This document shows positions 1 to 7,851 of a stretch of DNA of 29,678 nt, piece after piece. Position 1 is the stretch's first letter. Each line of letters begins with the position of its first letter. The notes below the pieces were generated by a model. It saw nothing but the letters and a program-made list of their open reading frames with translations, searched no databases and was not told where the DNA came from. This stretch comes from Firm-04 sp045600205 (GTDB taxonomy: Bacteria > Bacillota > Clostridia > Oscillospirales > Ruminococcaceae), in NCBI GenBank assembly GCA_045600205.1, contig JAZRXM010000004.1:1-29678 (forward strand). The letters are read 5' to 3'. A program made the translations under genes and the position numbers.

Positions 1-135
1 AGATATCCATTGTAATTGCCACTCCTGTTCCCTCCTGTACCATGAGCTGTTACTTCTCATTATACAGGATTTTCTTTGGTGGCTCAATTTTTTATTATCA
101 TTCTCGCGGAAAGTGGCTCAGTTTTATTTTATCAT
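1..135 (-). mobile_element. Probable end of an IS21-like insertion sequence
   Basis: Two copies of a 22-bp motif lie at 80-101 and 114-135, 34 bp apart. Both begin TGGCTCA, continue with a T-rich stretch and end ATCAT; they match at 19 of 22 positions. Several subterminal repeats of this kind are typical of IS21-family ends. On the minus strand a promoter follows, then AGGAGG (31-36), then eight bases later a GTG (20-22) opening a frame M-A-I-T-M-D-I that leaves the window. That is the layout expected at the istA side of such an element. The outer boundary is not seen and no transposase domain is visible, so the family is an inference. Confidence 0.42.
59..87 (-). promoter_or_regulatory. Putative promoter of the truncated left-edge ORF
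   Basis: On the minus strand, TTGAGC (82-87) and TATAAT (59-64) are 17 bp apart. The -35 box overlaps the inner TGGCTCA repeat, as is common where an insertion-sequence end carries its own promoter. Confidence 0.5.
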
Positions 136-275
136 ATATAAGAGTAATCGTTTTTTATTAGCAGTGTATTTCTATTTTAGGGCATATATAGCGGATTGGA
201 GCGCACTTTCAGTCAAGTTATCGTTTTTTTACAGTGTCAAAAATGACGTAGCTACAGCATATATTATCATCAGGG

Positions 276-319
276 AATAATAATGCACCCCAACTTCGAT
301 TGTATCAAAATTAGGGTGC
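276..319 (-). terminator. Intrinsic terminator of ssrA
   Basis: Just past the tmRNA 3' end on the minus strand, arms 304-319 and 285-300 can pair over 16 positions, including a few G-U pairs, with a three-base loop (301-303). An ATTATTATT tract follows. The AT-rich stretch 136-275 further left shows no gene; it contains only a short palindrome (GTCA-AAAA-TGAC) near 238-249. Confidence 0.72.
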
Positions 320-324
320 TAATT

Positions 325-672
325 TGGTGGAGGCGACGGGAATTGAACCCGTGTCCGAAAACCGCTCCATCCGGTCATCTACGAGTGTAGTTTGTCGATT
401 AAATTCCCGCAAGGGCACGCCGACAAACAGGCTTGCCAATGCGGTAGCTCATAATGCGACTGTTGCTTCTGAGCACGGGCAACAGACGTTCACCGCGTCA
501 TGACGCCTGACACCGAACCCGCGGTATGTTTCGGGCAGACGGACGGCCTTAAGCGGCCATCAAAACGGAATCGTTGTTCTCGTTTAAATTTATAAGGTTG
601 CACCATTTGCGGGCAGTGCGCCCCGACTCGCCGACCAAACTTCACAGCCCCCGTCGAAACCTTTACGCCCCC
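325..672 (-). ncRNA. ssrA: Transfer-messenger RNA (tmRNA)
   Basis: This is the tmRNA that rescues stalled ribosomes and tags the unfinished peptide for proteolysis. The 3' end is tRNA-like, with a T-arm containing GGTTCAATTCC and a terminal CCA encoded at 325-327. The 5' end GGGGGCG (666-672) pairs with CGCCTCC of the 3' end to form the seven-pair acceptor stem. The motif GTTTCGACGGGGGCTGTGAA near the 5' end is characteristic. The internal reading frame ends with the residues ENNDSVLMAA and a TAA at 549-551, an Ala-Ala ending like other tags. I could not fix the resume codon. The 5' end is 22 bases downstream of the smpB stop, so the two are probably transcribed together. Confidence 0.96.
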
Positions 673-694
673 AGAATAGGGAAGAAATGGGCTT

Positions 695-1165
695 TTATTC
701 GCGTCCGCGGCGTTCCTTGACCTCACGGTCAATTTCGCGGTTTGCGGAACGAACAGCAGCATCTTCGCGCTTATCGTGCAGCTTTTTACCTTTGCAGAGT
801 CCAAGCTGTACCTTGACGCGGCTGTCTTTGAAATAGAGAGAAAGAGGAATCAGTGTGAGTCCCTGTGTTTTGAGTGTACCAAACAACTTGAGAATCTCGC
901 GCTTATGCATGAGCAGTCTGCGGACGCGCCGCGGGTCACGATTAAAGACATTTCCTTTTTCGTAAGGGGAGATGTGCATATCGCGAAGGAAAAGTTCCCC
1001 ATCATCGATACTGCACCAACTGTCTTTGAGGTTGACATTGCCCTGACGAATTGCCTTGACCTCTGTGCCCACCAGTTCCAGACCTGCCTCATAGGTTTCC
1101 AGAACGAAGTAATCGTGGCGGGCTTTGCGGTTTTCCGCGATTTGTTTGGTTCCGGGTTGACGCAA
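695..1165 (-). CDS. smpB: SsrA-binding protein SmpB
   Basis: SmpB binds the tRNA-like domain of tmRNA and brings it to stalled ribosomes. The family signature NRKARHDYFVLETYEAG lies near the N-terminus, followed by LVGTEVKAIRQG, the KDSW segment and HISPYEKGN. The C-terminal tail is basic (REIDREVKERRGRE), as needed to enter the empty mRNA channel. The frame opens further upstream, but I chose a TTG at 1163-1165: it sits about ten bases after AGGAG and puts 11 residues before NRKARH, the usual family spacing. The product is 156 residues, normal length. It has its own promoter at 1200-1228 and precedes ssrA by 22 bases. Confidence 0.95.
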   Translation of the reverse strand: MRQPGTKQIAENRKARHDYFVLETYEAGLELVGTEVKAIRQGNVNLKDSWCSIDDGELFLRDMHISPYEKGNVFNRDPRRVRRLLMHKREILKLFGTLKTQGLTLIPLSLYFKDSRVKVQLGLCKGKKLHDKREDAAVRSANREIDREVKERRGRE

Positions 1166-1199
1166 ATTCGTCACGCTCCTTTCGTGTGGATATATCATA

Positions 1200-1228
1200 A
1201 TTATAACATAACCCGAAGAATTTGTCAA
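1200..1228 (-). promoter_or_regulatory. Sigma-A promoter of smpB-ssrA
   Basis: On the minus strand, TTGACA (1223-1228) and TATAAT (1200-1205) are separated by exactly 17 bp. It lies between the acetyltransferase stop and the smpB ribosome-binding site. Confidence 0.87.
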
Positions 1229-1244
1229 GCAATGGAATTGGTCG

Positions 1245-1733
1245 TTATGGTTCGGAAACGGTCATTTTTTTCTGATAAAAGACGAGCGTCAGTTTGTCGT
1301 TGATTGCCATTTCTTTTCCTTCGATTCGTTGAAACCCGCATTTTTCGTAGAGGTGACAGTTTCCTTTTTCCTGTAAAATGGTTTCCAGACTCCAGAGTTT
1401 TGCATCAGAATAACGGGCGAAAAGCAGGGATAGCGCCTGCTGTGCGATGCCGCGGTTTTGGTATTCGGGCAGGATAAAGAGCGGGCTAATGCGATATTCT
1501 TGATTCTCGCTGCGGACAACGCGTACACCGCCCACGGGGAGATCATCCAGATGAATGCGGTAGAAGTCGGTTTGGAGTTGCTGTAATCGCTCGATGATTT
1601 TGGAAAGCGGTTCATTTGCGGGACTGGTATCGTGGTCCTGATAGCGCAGATACAGTGGCAGAAATGCTTCATATTGCATTTTGTGGAGCAGTTCGGCATC
1701 CTGTATAGTTGCAGGGATGAGCGCGATATTCAT
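1245..1733 (-). CDS. GNAT-family N-acetyltransferase
   Basis: A 162-residue protein of the GNAT fold, which moves an acetyl group from acetyl-CoA to an amine. The acetyl-CoA-binding region is seen as SPLFILPEYQNRGIAQQAL, with the Q-x-R-G-x-A loop typical of motif A. Further on is the usual C-terminal motif with LYEKCGFQR. The start ATG follows AAGGAG by seven bases. It lies downstream of ileS, beyond the ileS terminator hairpin, with no clear promoter of its own, so expression may depend on read-through. The substrate cannot be told from sequence; small-molecule and protein targets are both possible. Confidence 0.85.
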   Translation of the reverse strand: MNIALIPATIQDAELLHKMQYEAFLPLYLRYQDHDTSPANEPLSKIIERLQQLQTDFYRIHLDDLPVGGVRVVRSENQEYRISPLFILPEYQNRGIAQQALSLLFARYSDAKLWSLETILQEKGNCHLYEKCGFQRIEGKEMAINDKLTLVFYQKKMTVSEP

Positions 1734-1747
1734 GGCTGTTCTCCTTT

Positions 1748-1783
1748 CAGAAAAGAATGCTCCCGATTTTCATCGGGAGCATT
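1748..1783 (-). terminator. Intrinsic terminator of ileS
   Basis: Arms 1772-1783 and 1756-1767 form a perfect 12-bp stem with a four-base loop. On the minus strand it is followed by CTTTTCT. The stem is five bases past the ileS stop. Confidence 0.8.
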
Positions 1784-1788
1784 GAAGA

Positions 1789-4700
1789 TTATGCTTTTGC
1801 GATAGCGATGGTCATGACGCCGTCAGCAGTTTCAACCTCTGAGGTTGCAGCAGGTGCTGAAACTGTACCGATGGTTGCGAGCGTTTCCTTGCAGATATAT
1901 TCCTCAAACGACTTCGGATAGTTGCCGTTGATCTGGAGGATGATGCGGTCAGAAATCTCGCATCCGCTCTGTTTTCTGGCATCCTGAATATTACGGACCA
2001 GTTCTCTTGCAATACCTTCCTGCTTCAGTTCCTCGGTGATGGTCAGATCAAGCGAAACGACAACGCCGTGTTCGCTCATGACATGACCGCCGTCCTTTGC
2101 CTGATAGGTGACGAGGATAACAGAGGCATCAAATGATTCTTCTGTGCCGTCAATATCAAGGAGTGCAGCATCATCGGTGATGCGGAACTTCTTGGATTTG
2201 ATTGCCTTGATGAGCTGCGGGATGCGGTCACCGTAAAGGCTGCGGATCGCCATAAAGTCAGGTGCGTAGCTGACCTCTGCGATTTCGGAAACATCGTCAA
2301 CAACTTCGACGGTTTTGACGTTCAGTTCCTCCGCGATGACATCGTTGAAGTCACGGACGATTGCAGCAGCATCCTTGGATGCGAGTGCAACGCGGAGCGT
2401 GGACAACGGCTGACGGTTCTTGATGCGGTTTTTATTACGCAGGCTGTGGCTCAGAGAAATGACATTCTGTACCAGACCGATCTGCTTGAGCAGGTCATCA
2501 TTGCGGTAGCAGTCGCAGATCTCAGGCCAATCTGCAAGATGGACAGATTCGCAACCGGTGAGGGTACGGTAGATGTACTCAGAAATAACCGGTGCAACAG
2601 GAGCCATCAGCTTGCAGGTGTTGACGAGGACATAGTAGAGGGTATCATATGCGCTCTGCTTGTCTGCGGTCATGCCGTTGCCCCAGAAGCGGCGGCGGCT
2701 GCGGCGGATATACCAGTTGGTCATGCCGTCGATCAGGGTAGCCAGTGCATCGACATAGTGGTTGACCTGATAATCGTTCATGTTCTCGGTGATGGTCTTG
2801 CGGGTATCATAGAGCAGAGCCATCATCCAGTTATCAAGCTGGTTATCGGATTTCGGCTGCGGGATTTCGGTCGGGCAGTAGCCGTCGATATTGGCATAGG
2901 AGATGAAGAAGTTGCAGGCGTTCCACAGCGGCAGAAGAATCTGCTGGAGAGCATCCTGAAGACCGGATTCATCGAATTGCAAATCACCGATGAGCATTGC
3001 TCCCGACTGATACATATACAGGCGGAATGCGTCCGTGCCGTATTTCTTCATCAGCTCCATCGGGTCGGTGTAGTTCTTCGAGGATTTGGAGAGCTTTTTG
3101 CCGTCTTTTGCGAGAACCGTGCCGTGTACGACGCAGTTGGAGAACGCAGGACGATCGAACAGTGCGGTAGCCATAACGTGCAGGTAATAGAACCAGCAGC
3201 GGATCTGACCGGTGTACTCTACGATGAAATCGCAGGGGAAGTGAGATTCGAACCACTCTTTGTTTTCAAACGGGTAGTGCTTCTGAGCAAACGGTACGCA
3301 GCCCGATTCGAACCAGCAGTCGAGGACTTCGGGGATACGATGCATGGTGTGACCGCATTCGCAGGGGAATGTGATCTCGTCTACGAACTGGCGGTGCAGG
3401 TTGTTGAGGCGCACACCGCTCTTTTCCTCGATCTCATCGAGGCTGCCCAGTGCAACGCGCTTGTGGCACTCGTCGCATTCCCAGATCGGGATCGGGGTAG
3501 ACCAGTAGCGGTTTCTGGAGATATTCCAGTCACGGGCATTTTCGAGCCATTTGCCGAATCTGCCGTTCTTGACGGTATCGGGGACCCAGTGAACGTCTTT
3601 GTTCAGTTCAATGAGTCTGTCCTTGATCTTGTCAATGTTGAAGTACCAAGCATTCATTGCCTTATAGATGAGCGGCTGCTTGCATCTCCAGCAGTGAGGA
3701 TAATTATGTTCAATCGTGCCGTCTGCGACAGCTTTTCCTGCGTCATAGAGGAAACGGATGACTGTCGGGTTCATTTCGATGACGTTCTTCGTATTGTCAG
3801 GGTCATAGAAATCGGTGATTTCTTCGGTAAAGCGACCCTTTGCGTCAACGGGGTTGACCAGCGGGATACCCCACTTCTTGCAGGTCCAGTAGTCGTCCTC
3901 ACCGAATGCAGGCGCGGTATGTACGATACCGACACCTTCGTCGGAACCGACATAATCAGCGGAAACAACCTTGAATGCGCCCTTTTCCTTGAGGTCTGCA
4001 AAGTAGGGGAACAGCGGTTCATAGGTTTTGCCCATGAGGTCAGTACCCTTGCATTCCTTCAGGATGACAGGTTCTTTGCCGAATACCTTCGGGAAGTTGC
4101 CCAGTACGTTTTTGCAGGCGATATAGATGCCGTCCTCGACCTCAACATATGCATAGTCAAGCTGTTCGCCGACTGCAAGGCAGAGGTTGGAGGGCAGTGT
4201 CCACGGGGTGGTTGTCCATGCAAGGAAGTAGACGGTCTTGCCGTTCATGACCTCGTCGGTCTTGAAGCGTGCGATGATCCATCTGTCCTGACGCGGACGA
4301 GTGGAGTCGGATTCACGGGTATCGGAAATGGAAAGGGAAGTTTCGCATCTGGTGCAGTACGGCGTAACGCGGTAATCCTGATAGATCAGACCCTTGTCGT
4401 AGCACTGCTTGAATGCCCACATAACAGACTCCATGTAGGAGAGGTTCATGGTTTTGTATGCGCCGTCGTAATCGACCCAGCGGCACATTTCCTCAACGTA
4501 CTCTTTCCAGGCCTCGTTGTTACCGGAAACGATCTCGTGGCAGGCATCATTGAATTTCGCAATGCCGATGCTGCGCTCGATCGCGGTTTTGTCGTCGATA
4601 CCGAGTGCTTTTTCAGCCTGCGTTTCAATCGGCAGACCATGGCAGTCCCAACCCCAGACACGCGGGACAGAATAGCCCTGCATTGTCCAGTAACGGGCAA

Positions 4701-4902
4701 TCATATCTTTGATGAAGGAAACCAGCACAGTGCCGTGATGCGGCTTGCCTGTCGGGAAGGGAGGTCCGTCATAGAACACGACTTCATTGTCGCCCTTTTC
4801 ACGGACGGAACGCTCGAATACGTTGTTTTCCTTCCAGAAAGCGAGCATATCGGCTTGAATTTTGGGCAAATCGGGTTTGCCCGCGAGGGACTGATAAGGC
4901 AT
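1789..4902 (-). CDS. ileS: Isoleucyl-tRNA synthetase, type 2 (eukaryote-like)
   Basis: Class I synthetase that charges tRNA-Ile. The HIGH-type motif is HHGT at residues 55-58, inside GPPFPTGKPHHG, and the KMSKS-type motif is KLSKS at 603-607. WGWDCHGLPIE and the editing-domain segment LAWTTTPWTLPSN are present. The length (1037 residues) and the PPFPTGKPHHG form point to the long, eukaryote-like IleRS2 type rather than the type with a bacterial C-terminal zinc finger. The frame could open at a TTG three codons earlier, but that leaves too little room after the GGAAG ribosome site; the ATG at 4902 has about ten bases. A consensus promoter lies about 50 bases upstream. I see no T-box leader, which many Firmicutes aminoacyl-tRNA synthetase genes have. 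Confidence 0.97.
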   Translation of the reverse strand: MPYQSLAGKPDLPKIQADMLAFWKENNVFERSVREKGDNEVVFYDGPPFPTGKPHHGTVLVSFIKDMIARYWTMQGYSVPRVWGWDCHGLPIETQAEKALGIDDKTAIERSIGIAKFNDACHEIVSGNNEAWKEYVEEMCRWVDYDGAYKTMNLSYMESVMWAFKQCYDKGLIYQDYRVTPYCTRCETSLSISDTRESDSTRPRQDRWIIARFKTDEVMNGKTVYFLAWTTTPWTLPSNLCLAVGEQLDYAYVEVEDGIYIACKNVLGNFPKVFGKEPVILKECKGTDLMGKTYEPLFPYFADLKEKGAFKVVSADYVGSDEGVGIVHTAPAFGEDDYWTCKKWGIPLVNPVDAKGRFTEEITDFYDPDNTKNVIEMNPTVIRFLYDAGKAVADGTIEHNYPHCWRCKQPLIYKAMNAWYFNIDKIKDRLIELNKDVHWVPDTVKNGRFGKWLENARDWNISRNRYWSTPIPIWECDECHKRVALGSLDEIEEKSGVRLNNLHRQFVDEITFPCECGHTMHRIPEVLDCWFESGCVPFAQKHYPFENKEWFESHFPCDFIVEYTGQIRCWFYYLHVMATALFDRPAFSNCVVHGTVLAKDGKKLSKSSKNYTDPMELMKKYGTDAFRLYMYQSGAMLIGDLQFDESGLQDALQQILLPLWNACNFFISYANIDGYCPTEIPQPKSDNQLDNWMMALLYDTRKTITENMNDYQVNHYVDALATLIDGMTNWYIRRSRRRFWGNGMTADKQSAYDTLYYVLVNTCKLMAPVAPVISEYIYRTLTGCESVHLADWPEICDCYRNDDLLKQIGLVQNVISLSHSLRNKNRIKNRQPLSTLRVALASKDAAAIVRDFNDVIAEELNVKTVEVVDDVSEIAEVSYAPDFMAIRSLYGDRIPQLIKAIKSKKFRITDDAALLDIDGTEESFDASVILVTYQAKDGGHVMSEHGVVVSLDLTITEELKQEGIARELVRNIQDARKQSGCEISDRIILQINGNYPKSFEEYICKETLATIGTVSAPAATSEVETADGVMTIAIAKA

Positions 4903-4953
4903 AGCAGTCAAACTTCCTTTCTAAAGCTGCTTTTTGGCTTACAAATACATTTT

Positions 4954-4982
4954 ATTATATCATATTGCAGCGCGGATGTCAA
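4954..4982 (-). promoter_or_regulatory. Consensus sigma-A promoter of ileS
   Basis: On the minus strand, TTGACA (4977-4982) and TATAAT (4954-4959) are perfect consensus boxes with a 17-bp spacer. Only a short leader of about 45 bases follows, too short for a T-box. Confidence 0.9.
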
Positions 4983-5002
4983 GAATCAGCGCGTAATTTT
5001 TT

Positions 5003-5055
5003 GAAAGAAAACGAAAATCCCCGACCATATCCTTGTGAATGGTATGGTCGGGGAT
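5003..5055 (-). terminator. Terminator after the CCCH-repeat lipoprotein gene
   Basis: Arms 5017-5029 and 5043-5055 are perfectly complementary over 13 bp with a 13-base loop. On the minus strand the stem is followed by a T-rich run (ATTTTCGTTTTC). It lies five bases past the lipoprotein stop codon. Confidence 0.82.
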
Positions 5056-5060
5056 GATTG

Positions 5061-6473
5061 TCAGTTGAGGTTGACCCAGATTGCAGGGCGGACATCACGA
5101 TATTCCGTGACGCTGGTGCAGTAGGTGGAAACGGGGTAGCCATTGGTGCCGACTTCGCAGGCGGTACCGTCGTTTCTGCCTGTGGTACGCAGCCACCAAG
5201 AACTATCCAGACCCGAGAAGATTTTGTTGCGGTGCCAGTAACCGAACCATGTGATGGTGGTTGTGGCATAGTTGGTCTTGTGGACATAGGAGAAGAATTC
5301 ATCATAACTTAAGAGGAATACCTTGTCCATGGTTGCGGGACCCGCAGTGCCGCCGTTGGGATTTGCAGGGTTTTCGCAAGTGGTGGTTGCGATATAACGC
5401 TGTTCATTTGAGGAAAATACAGTGTTATAGAACTCATTGTTGAGCCATTTGCGCAGGGAGGAACTTTCCCATGTGTTGGTATTTTTGTTATCGCTAAACT
5501 GCTTTGCTTCAATGGAACGGTCCGCAAGCAGAAGCATCTTGGTCGGTGTTTTGGTCAGGACAACCCATTCCAGCGCGGTGGATTTGTCGCTCATAAAGGA
5601 ACTTGCCTGTGTATACATACCCATTTTTACTTTGGAGCCGATACTTGCATCGGAAATGGTCTTGATATCGAATCCGCGGTCAGAGGATGCATGAGAGGTG
5701 TCATTGGTATCAGTGTTGACAAGCTGCGACATGACGACTGTCTGGATATAGCCTGTTTTGCCGCCGTAGCTGACACAGTACCAGCCATAGATGCCGGGGT
5801 TATAACATTTGAGCAATGTGCCGCACGGGATGTTCAGAAGCTGTGTGCTGTTGACATCGGGTGTTTCATAGAGCGGAACACTGCCGGATTCGTTGGTACG
5901 GACGTTGCCCGAGCCTGCACAGGGGTAACTCAGTGCAGAACTGCCGATCGCGCCGCAGCGGCTGCAAAGTGCAGGAAGATTGATGGTTGCTTCCTGCCAG
6001 TCGTGACCAAGCGGGTCGCCTTCGGTGGCACCGCAGATCTTACAGGTTTTCGGGACTTCGCAGGTTGCATCGATCCATGTATGTTCGTTGTTTGGTTCGC
6101 CATCCAGCTTGCCGCAGATGGCGCAGACTTTTGGAGTGGCACAGGTAGCATCCAGCCAGACATGACCGGTTGCTTCGCCCTCAGTTTTGCCGCAGATGGT
6201 GCAGGTCTTGGGCGTTTCGCAAGTTGCTGTACCCCACTGGTGACCGCGGGGATTTCCTTTGGTTTCGCCGCAGCGTTTACAGGTGGCAGGTTCTTCGCAG
6301 GTTGCCTCCGTCCAGTCATGACCGAGCGGTTCGCCATCGGGAATGCCGCATTCCGCACAGGTGCGCGGATTCAGACAATCCGCTTCATTCCATGTTTCGT
6401 GTTTGCATTCGCAGCCTGTCATCAGGAGCATGGAGAGTGTCAGCATCAGCACAATGAGCAAATGCTTTTTCAA
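5061..6473 (-). CDS. Lipoprotein with CCCH-type repeats, SH3-like and DUF6273-like domains
   Basis: Predicted surface lipoprotein of 470 residues. The start TTG (6471-6473) gives MKKHLLIVLML..LLMTGC with lipobox cysteine 21, and AAAGG sits nine bases before it; an ATG three codons earlier would overlap the ribosome site. Residues 24-176 hold six tandem units of about 26 residues following H-x-W-x2-A-x-C-x5-C-x2-C-G, each offering three Cys and one His, so probably metal binding. The last unit has lost its first Cys (ATI for ATC). An SH3-like segment follows (about 190-262, with YGWYCVSYGGKTGYI). The C-terminal part (about 285-470) ends with WWLRTTGRNDG and VRPAIWVNLN, like DUF6273 domains. 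Probable role is extracellular binding; no enzyme function is evident. No convincing promoter was found. Confidence 0.78.
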   Translation of the reverse strand: MKKHLLIVLMLTLSMLLMTGCECKHETWNEADCLNPRTCAECGIPDGEPLGHDWTEATCEEPATCKRCGETKGNPRGHQWGTATCETPKTCTICGKTEGEATGHVWLDATCATPKVCAICGKLDGEPNNEHTWIDATCEVPKTCKICGATEGDPLGHDWQEATINLPALCSRCGAIGSSALSYPCAGSGNVRTNESGSVPLYETPDVNSTQLLNIPCGTLLKCYNPGIYGWYCVSYGGKTGYIQTVVMSQLVNTDTNDTSHASSDRGFDIKTISDASIGSKVKMGMYTQASSFMSDKSTALEWVVLTKTPTKMLLLADRSIEAKQFSDNKNTNTWESSSLRKWLNNEFYNTVFSSNEQRYIATTTCENPANPNGGTAGPATMDKVFLLSYDEFFSYVHKTNYATTTITWFGYWHRNKIFSGLDSSWWLRTTGRNDGTACEVGTNGYPVSTYCTSVTEYRDVRPAIWVNLN

Positions 6474-6617
6474 TGGAATCATCCTTTCGTTCTTTGAGGA
6501 ATCATATGCACGCAGAATGAAAAAATTTTCATGGATCTGCGGGTTTGACAATTTCTGACACGTATAATATGTTATGCTTACTCATGGATGCAGCAGATGC
6601 ACTCCACATCCTCTCAA

Positions 6618-6650
6618 AGCTGCTTCTTTCGGGAAGCAGTTATTTTTTTT
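6618..6650 (+). terminator. Plus-strand intrinsic terminator just past the GT2-GtrA gene
   Basis: Arms 6618-6626 and 6633-6641 form a nine-pair stem (one G-U) with a six-base loop, followed on the plus strand by A then eight T. On the minus strand no T-run follows, although this is the 3' end of the minus-strand GT2 gene. The signal therefore looks oriented to end a plus-strand transcript. The T-run is also the last codons of the GT2 gene. Confidence 0.6.
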
Positions 6651-7713
6651 CGGGTTCAGGCTGCTTGGCAAAGACCCATGCCTGCTGAATCCGGAAGCTG
6701 ACAAAATAGAGGAACATATCCACAATCAGCTTGAGTAAGGCGACAATGCCGCTGCCATCGCCGAATGCACGGGAAAACAGTTTTACCAATCCGTAAGAGG
6801 CAAGCATCTGGCATGCACACAGGATGTAATATCGGATTGTGGTTTGCAGAAGCGGAGCATCGCTTTTGAATACGGCTTTGCGGTTGACTGTGTAATTAAA
6901 CAGGGAACTGCACACTCTTGCGATGCAGGTGGATAAAAACAGCTTTTTTTTCGTCAGAAGATAAAGCAGATTAAACAGGATGTAATCCAGAAGAAAGCTT
7001 GCAATGGAACTGGCAAAGAATTTCAGGATAATGCCGTAAACCCGAATCGAATCCTTGATCGGATGAAAATGGGTCGTGGCATTGTCGTTGATGTAGATGG
7101 TGCGGATGGTATGTTCCAGAATGGGCAGCTTTGCATTTTTACAGGAAAGCAGCATATTGGTTTCGTATTCGAAGCGTTCACCCTCAATTTGAAGCATCAG
7201 GGGCATACTGCTTTTGGGGAACACGCGCAGACCTGTCTGGGTATCGGAAACTTTCAGCCCGCAGAACAGGCGGAATACCAGACTGGTTGCATGATTACCG
7301 AAACGGCTTTTTCGCGGGACATCATCGCCGTTGAAATTACGGACACCGAGTACCAGAGAACGGCAGCCGTCCGCAAGCATGACGTCCACGCAGGCTTTGA
7401 TGTCCTGCGGATGATGCTGATTGTCGCCGTCCACGGTGACGCACCCTCTGGAATCCGGGCGGTTGTTCTGATACCATTCAAATGCGGTTTTCAAGGCTCT
7501 GCCTTTTCCGAGGTTATGCGGATGATGCAGGACCGTGCAGCCGAATTGCGTTTCCGCATCGGTGAAATAATGCTGATTTTCAGGTGCGGAGCCGTCATCT
7601 ACCAGTAAAATATCGGTGAATCCCTCTGCTTTTACGCCTGCAATGACCTGATGCAATTTTTCATCGGGGTCAAGGGACGGGATCATGACGGTAATATCGG
7701 AATAATTCTCCAT
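6640..7713 (-). CDS. GT2 glycosyltransferase fused to a GtrA membrane domain
   Basis: A 357-residue fusion. The N-terminal GT2 domain (about 6-225) resembles dolichyl-phosphate mannose synthases: MIPSLDPDEKL, LLVDDGS with DD at 39-40, the DGDNQHHP acceptor motif at 95-102, and SDTQTGLRVF. The C-terminal part (about 230-350) has four hydrophobic segments and the GtrA pattern (NYTVNRKAVF, SFRIQQAWVFAK). GT2 enzymes of this type load a sugar onto a polyprenyl phosphate; GtrA proteins are thought to help flip or pass on the lipid-linked sugar. The likely job is making and presenting a lipid-linked sugar for envelope glycan modification. ATG start, with AGGAGG 12 bases upstream, somewhat far. Sugar and acceptor are unknown. 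Confidence 0.88.
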   Translation of the reverse strand: MENYSDITVMIPSLDPDEKLHQVIAGVKAEGFTDILLVDDGSAPENQHYFTDAETQFGCTVLHHPHNLGKGRALKTAFEWYQNNRPDSRGCVTVDGDNQHHPQDIKACVDVMLADGCRSLVLGVRNFNGDDVPRKSRFGNHATSLVFRLFCGLKVSDTQTGLRVFPKSSMPLMLQIEGERFEYETNMLLSCKNAKLPILEHTIRTIYINDNATTHFHPIKDSIRVYGIILKFFASSIASFLLDYILFNLLYLLTKKKLFLSTCIARVCSSLFNYTVNRKAVFKSDAPLLQTTIRYYILCACQMLASYGLVKLFSRAFGDGSGIVALLKLIVDMFLYFVSFRIQQAWVFAKQPEPEKK

Positions 7714-7784
7714 AGCGATTCAAATCCTCCTGTTGGGGGCTATGAAAAAGCTGTATGGAGTGAAAAACGCACCCTTACAGCCTA

Positions 7785-7813
7785 ATCATATCACGGGAAA
7801 AGTCACAATTCAA
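7785..7813 (-). promoter_or_regulatory. Putative promoter of the GT2-GtrA gene
   Basis: On the minus strand, TTGAAT (7808-7813) and TATGAT (7785-7790) have a 17-bp spacer. The leader would be about 65 bases long. Confidence 0.6.
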
Positions 7814-7851
7814 GACCATGGTGATTACAATTCGGTGAAAATCAAATCAGT

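Noticed and set aside
490..804. 104-codon minus-strand frame over the tmRNA gene
   Set aside because: It covers the tmRNA 5' half and part of smpB in another frame.
4912..4980. T-box riboswitch before ileS
   Set aside because: The space between promoter and start is too short and holds no antiterminator-like motif.
2446..5004. 852-codon open frame on the plus strand
   Set aside because: It is antisense to the unmistakable ileS over its full length; the protein has no recognisable domain, and it runs through the ileS promoter.
5691..6497. 268-codon plus-strand frame
   Set aside because: Antisense to the Cys-repeat lipoprotein; its apparent repeats only mirror the repeats of that gene.
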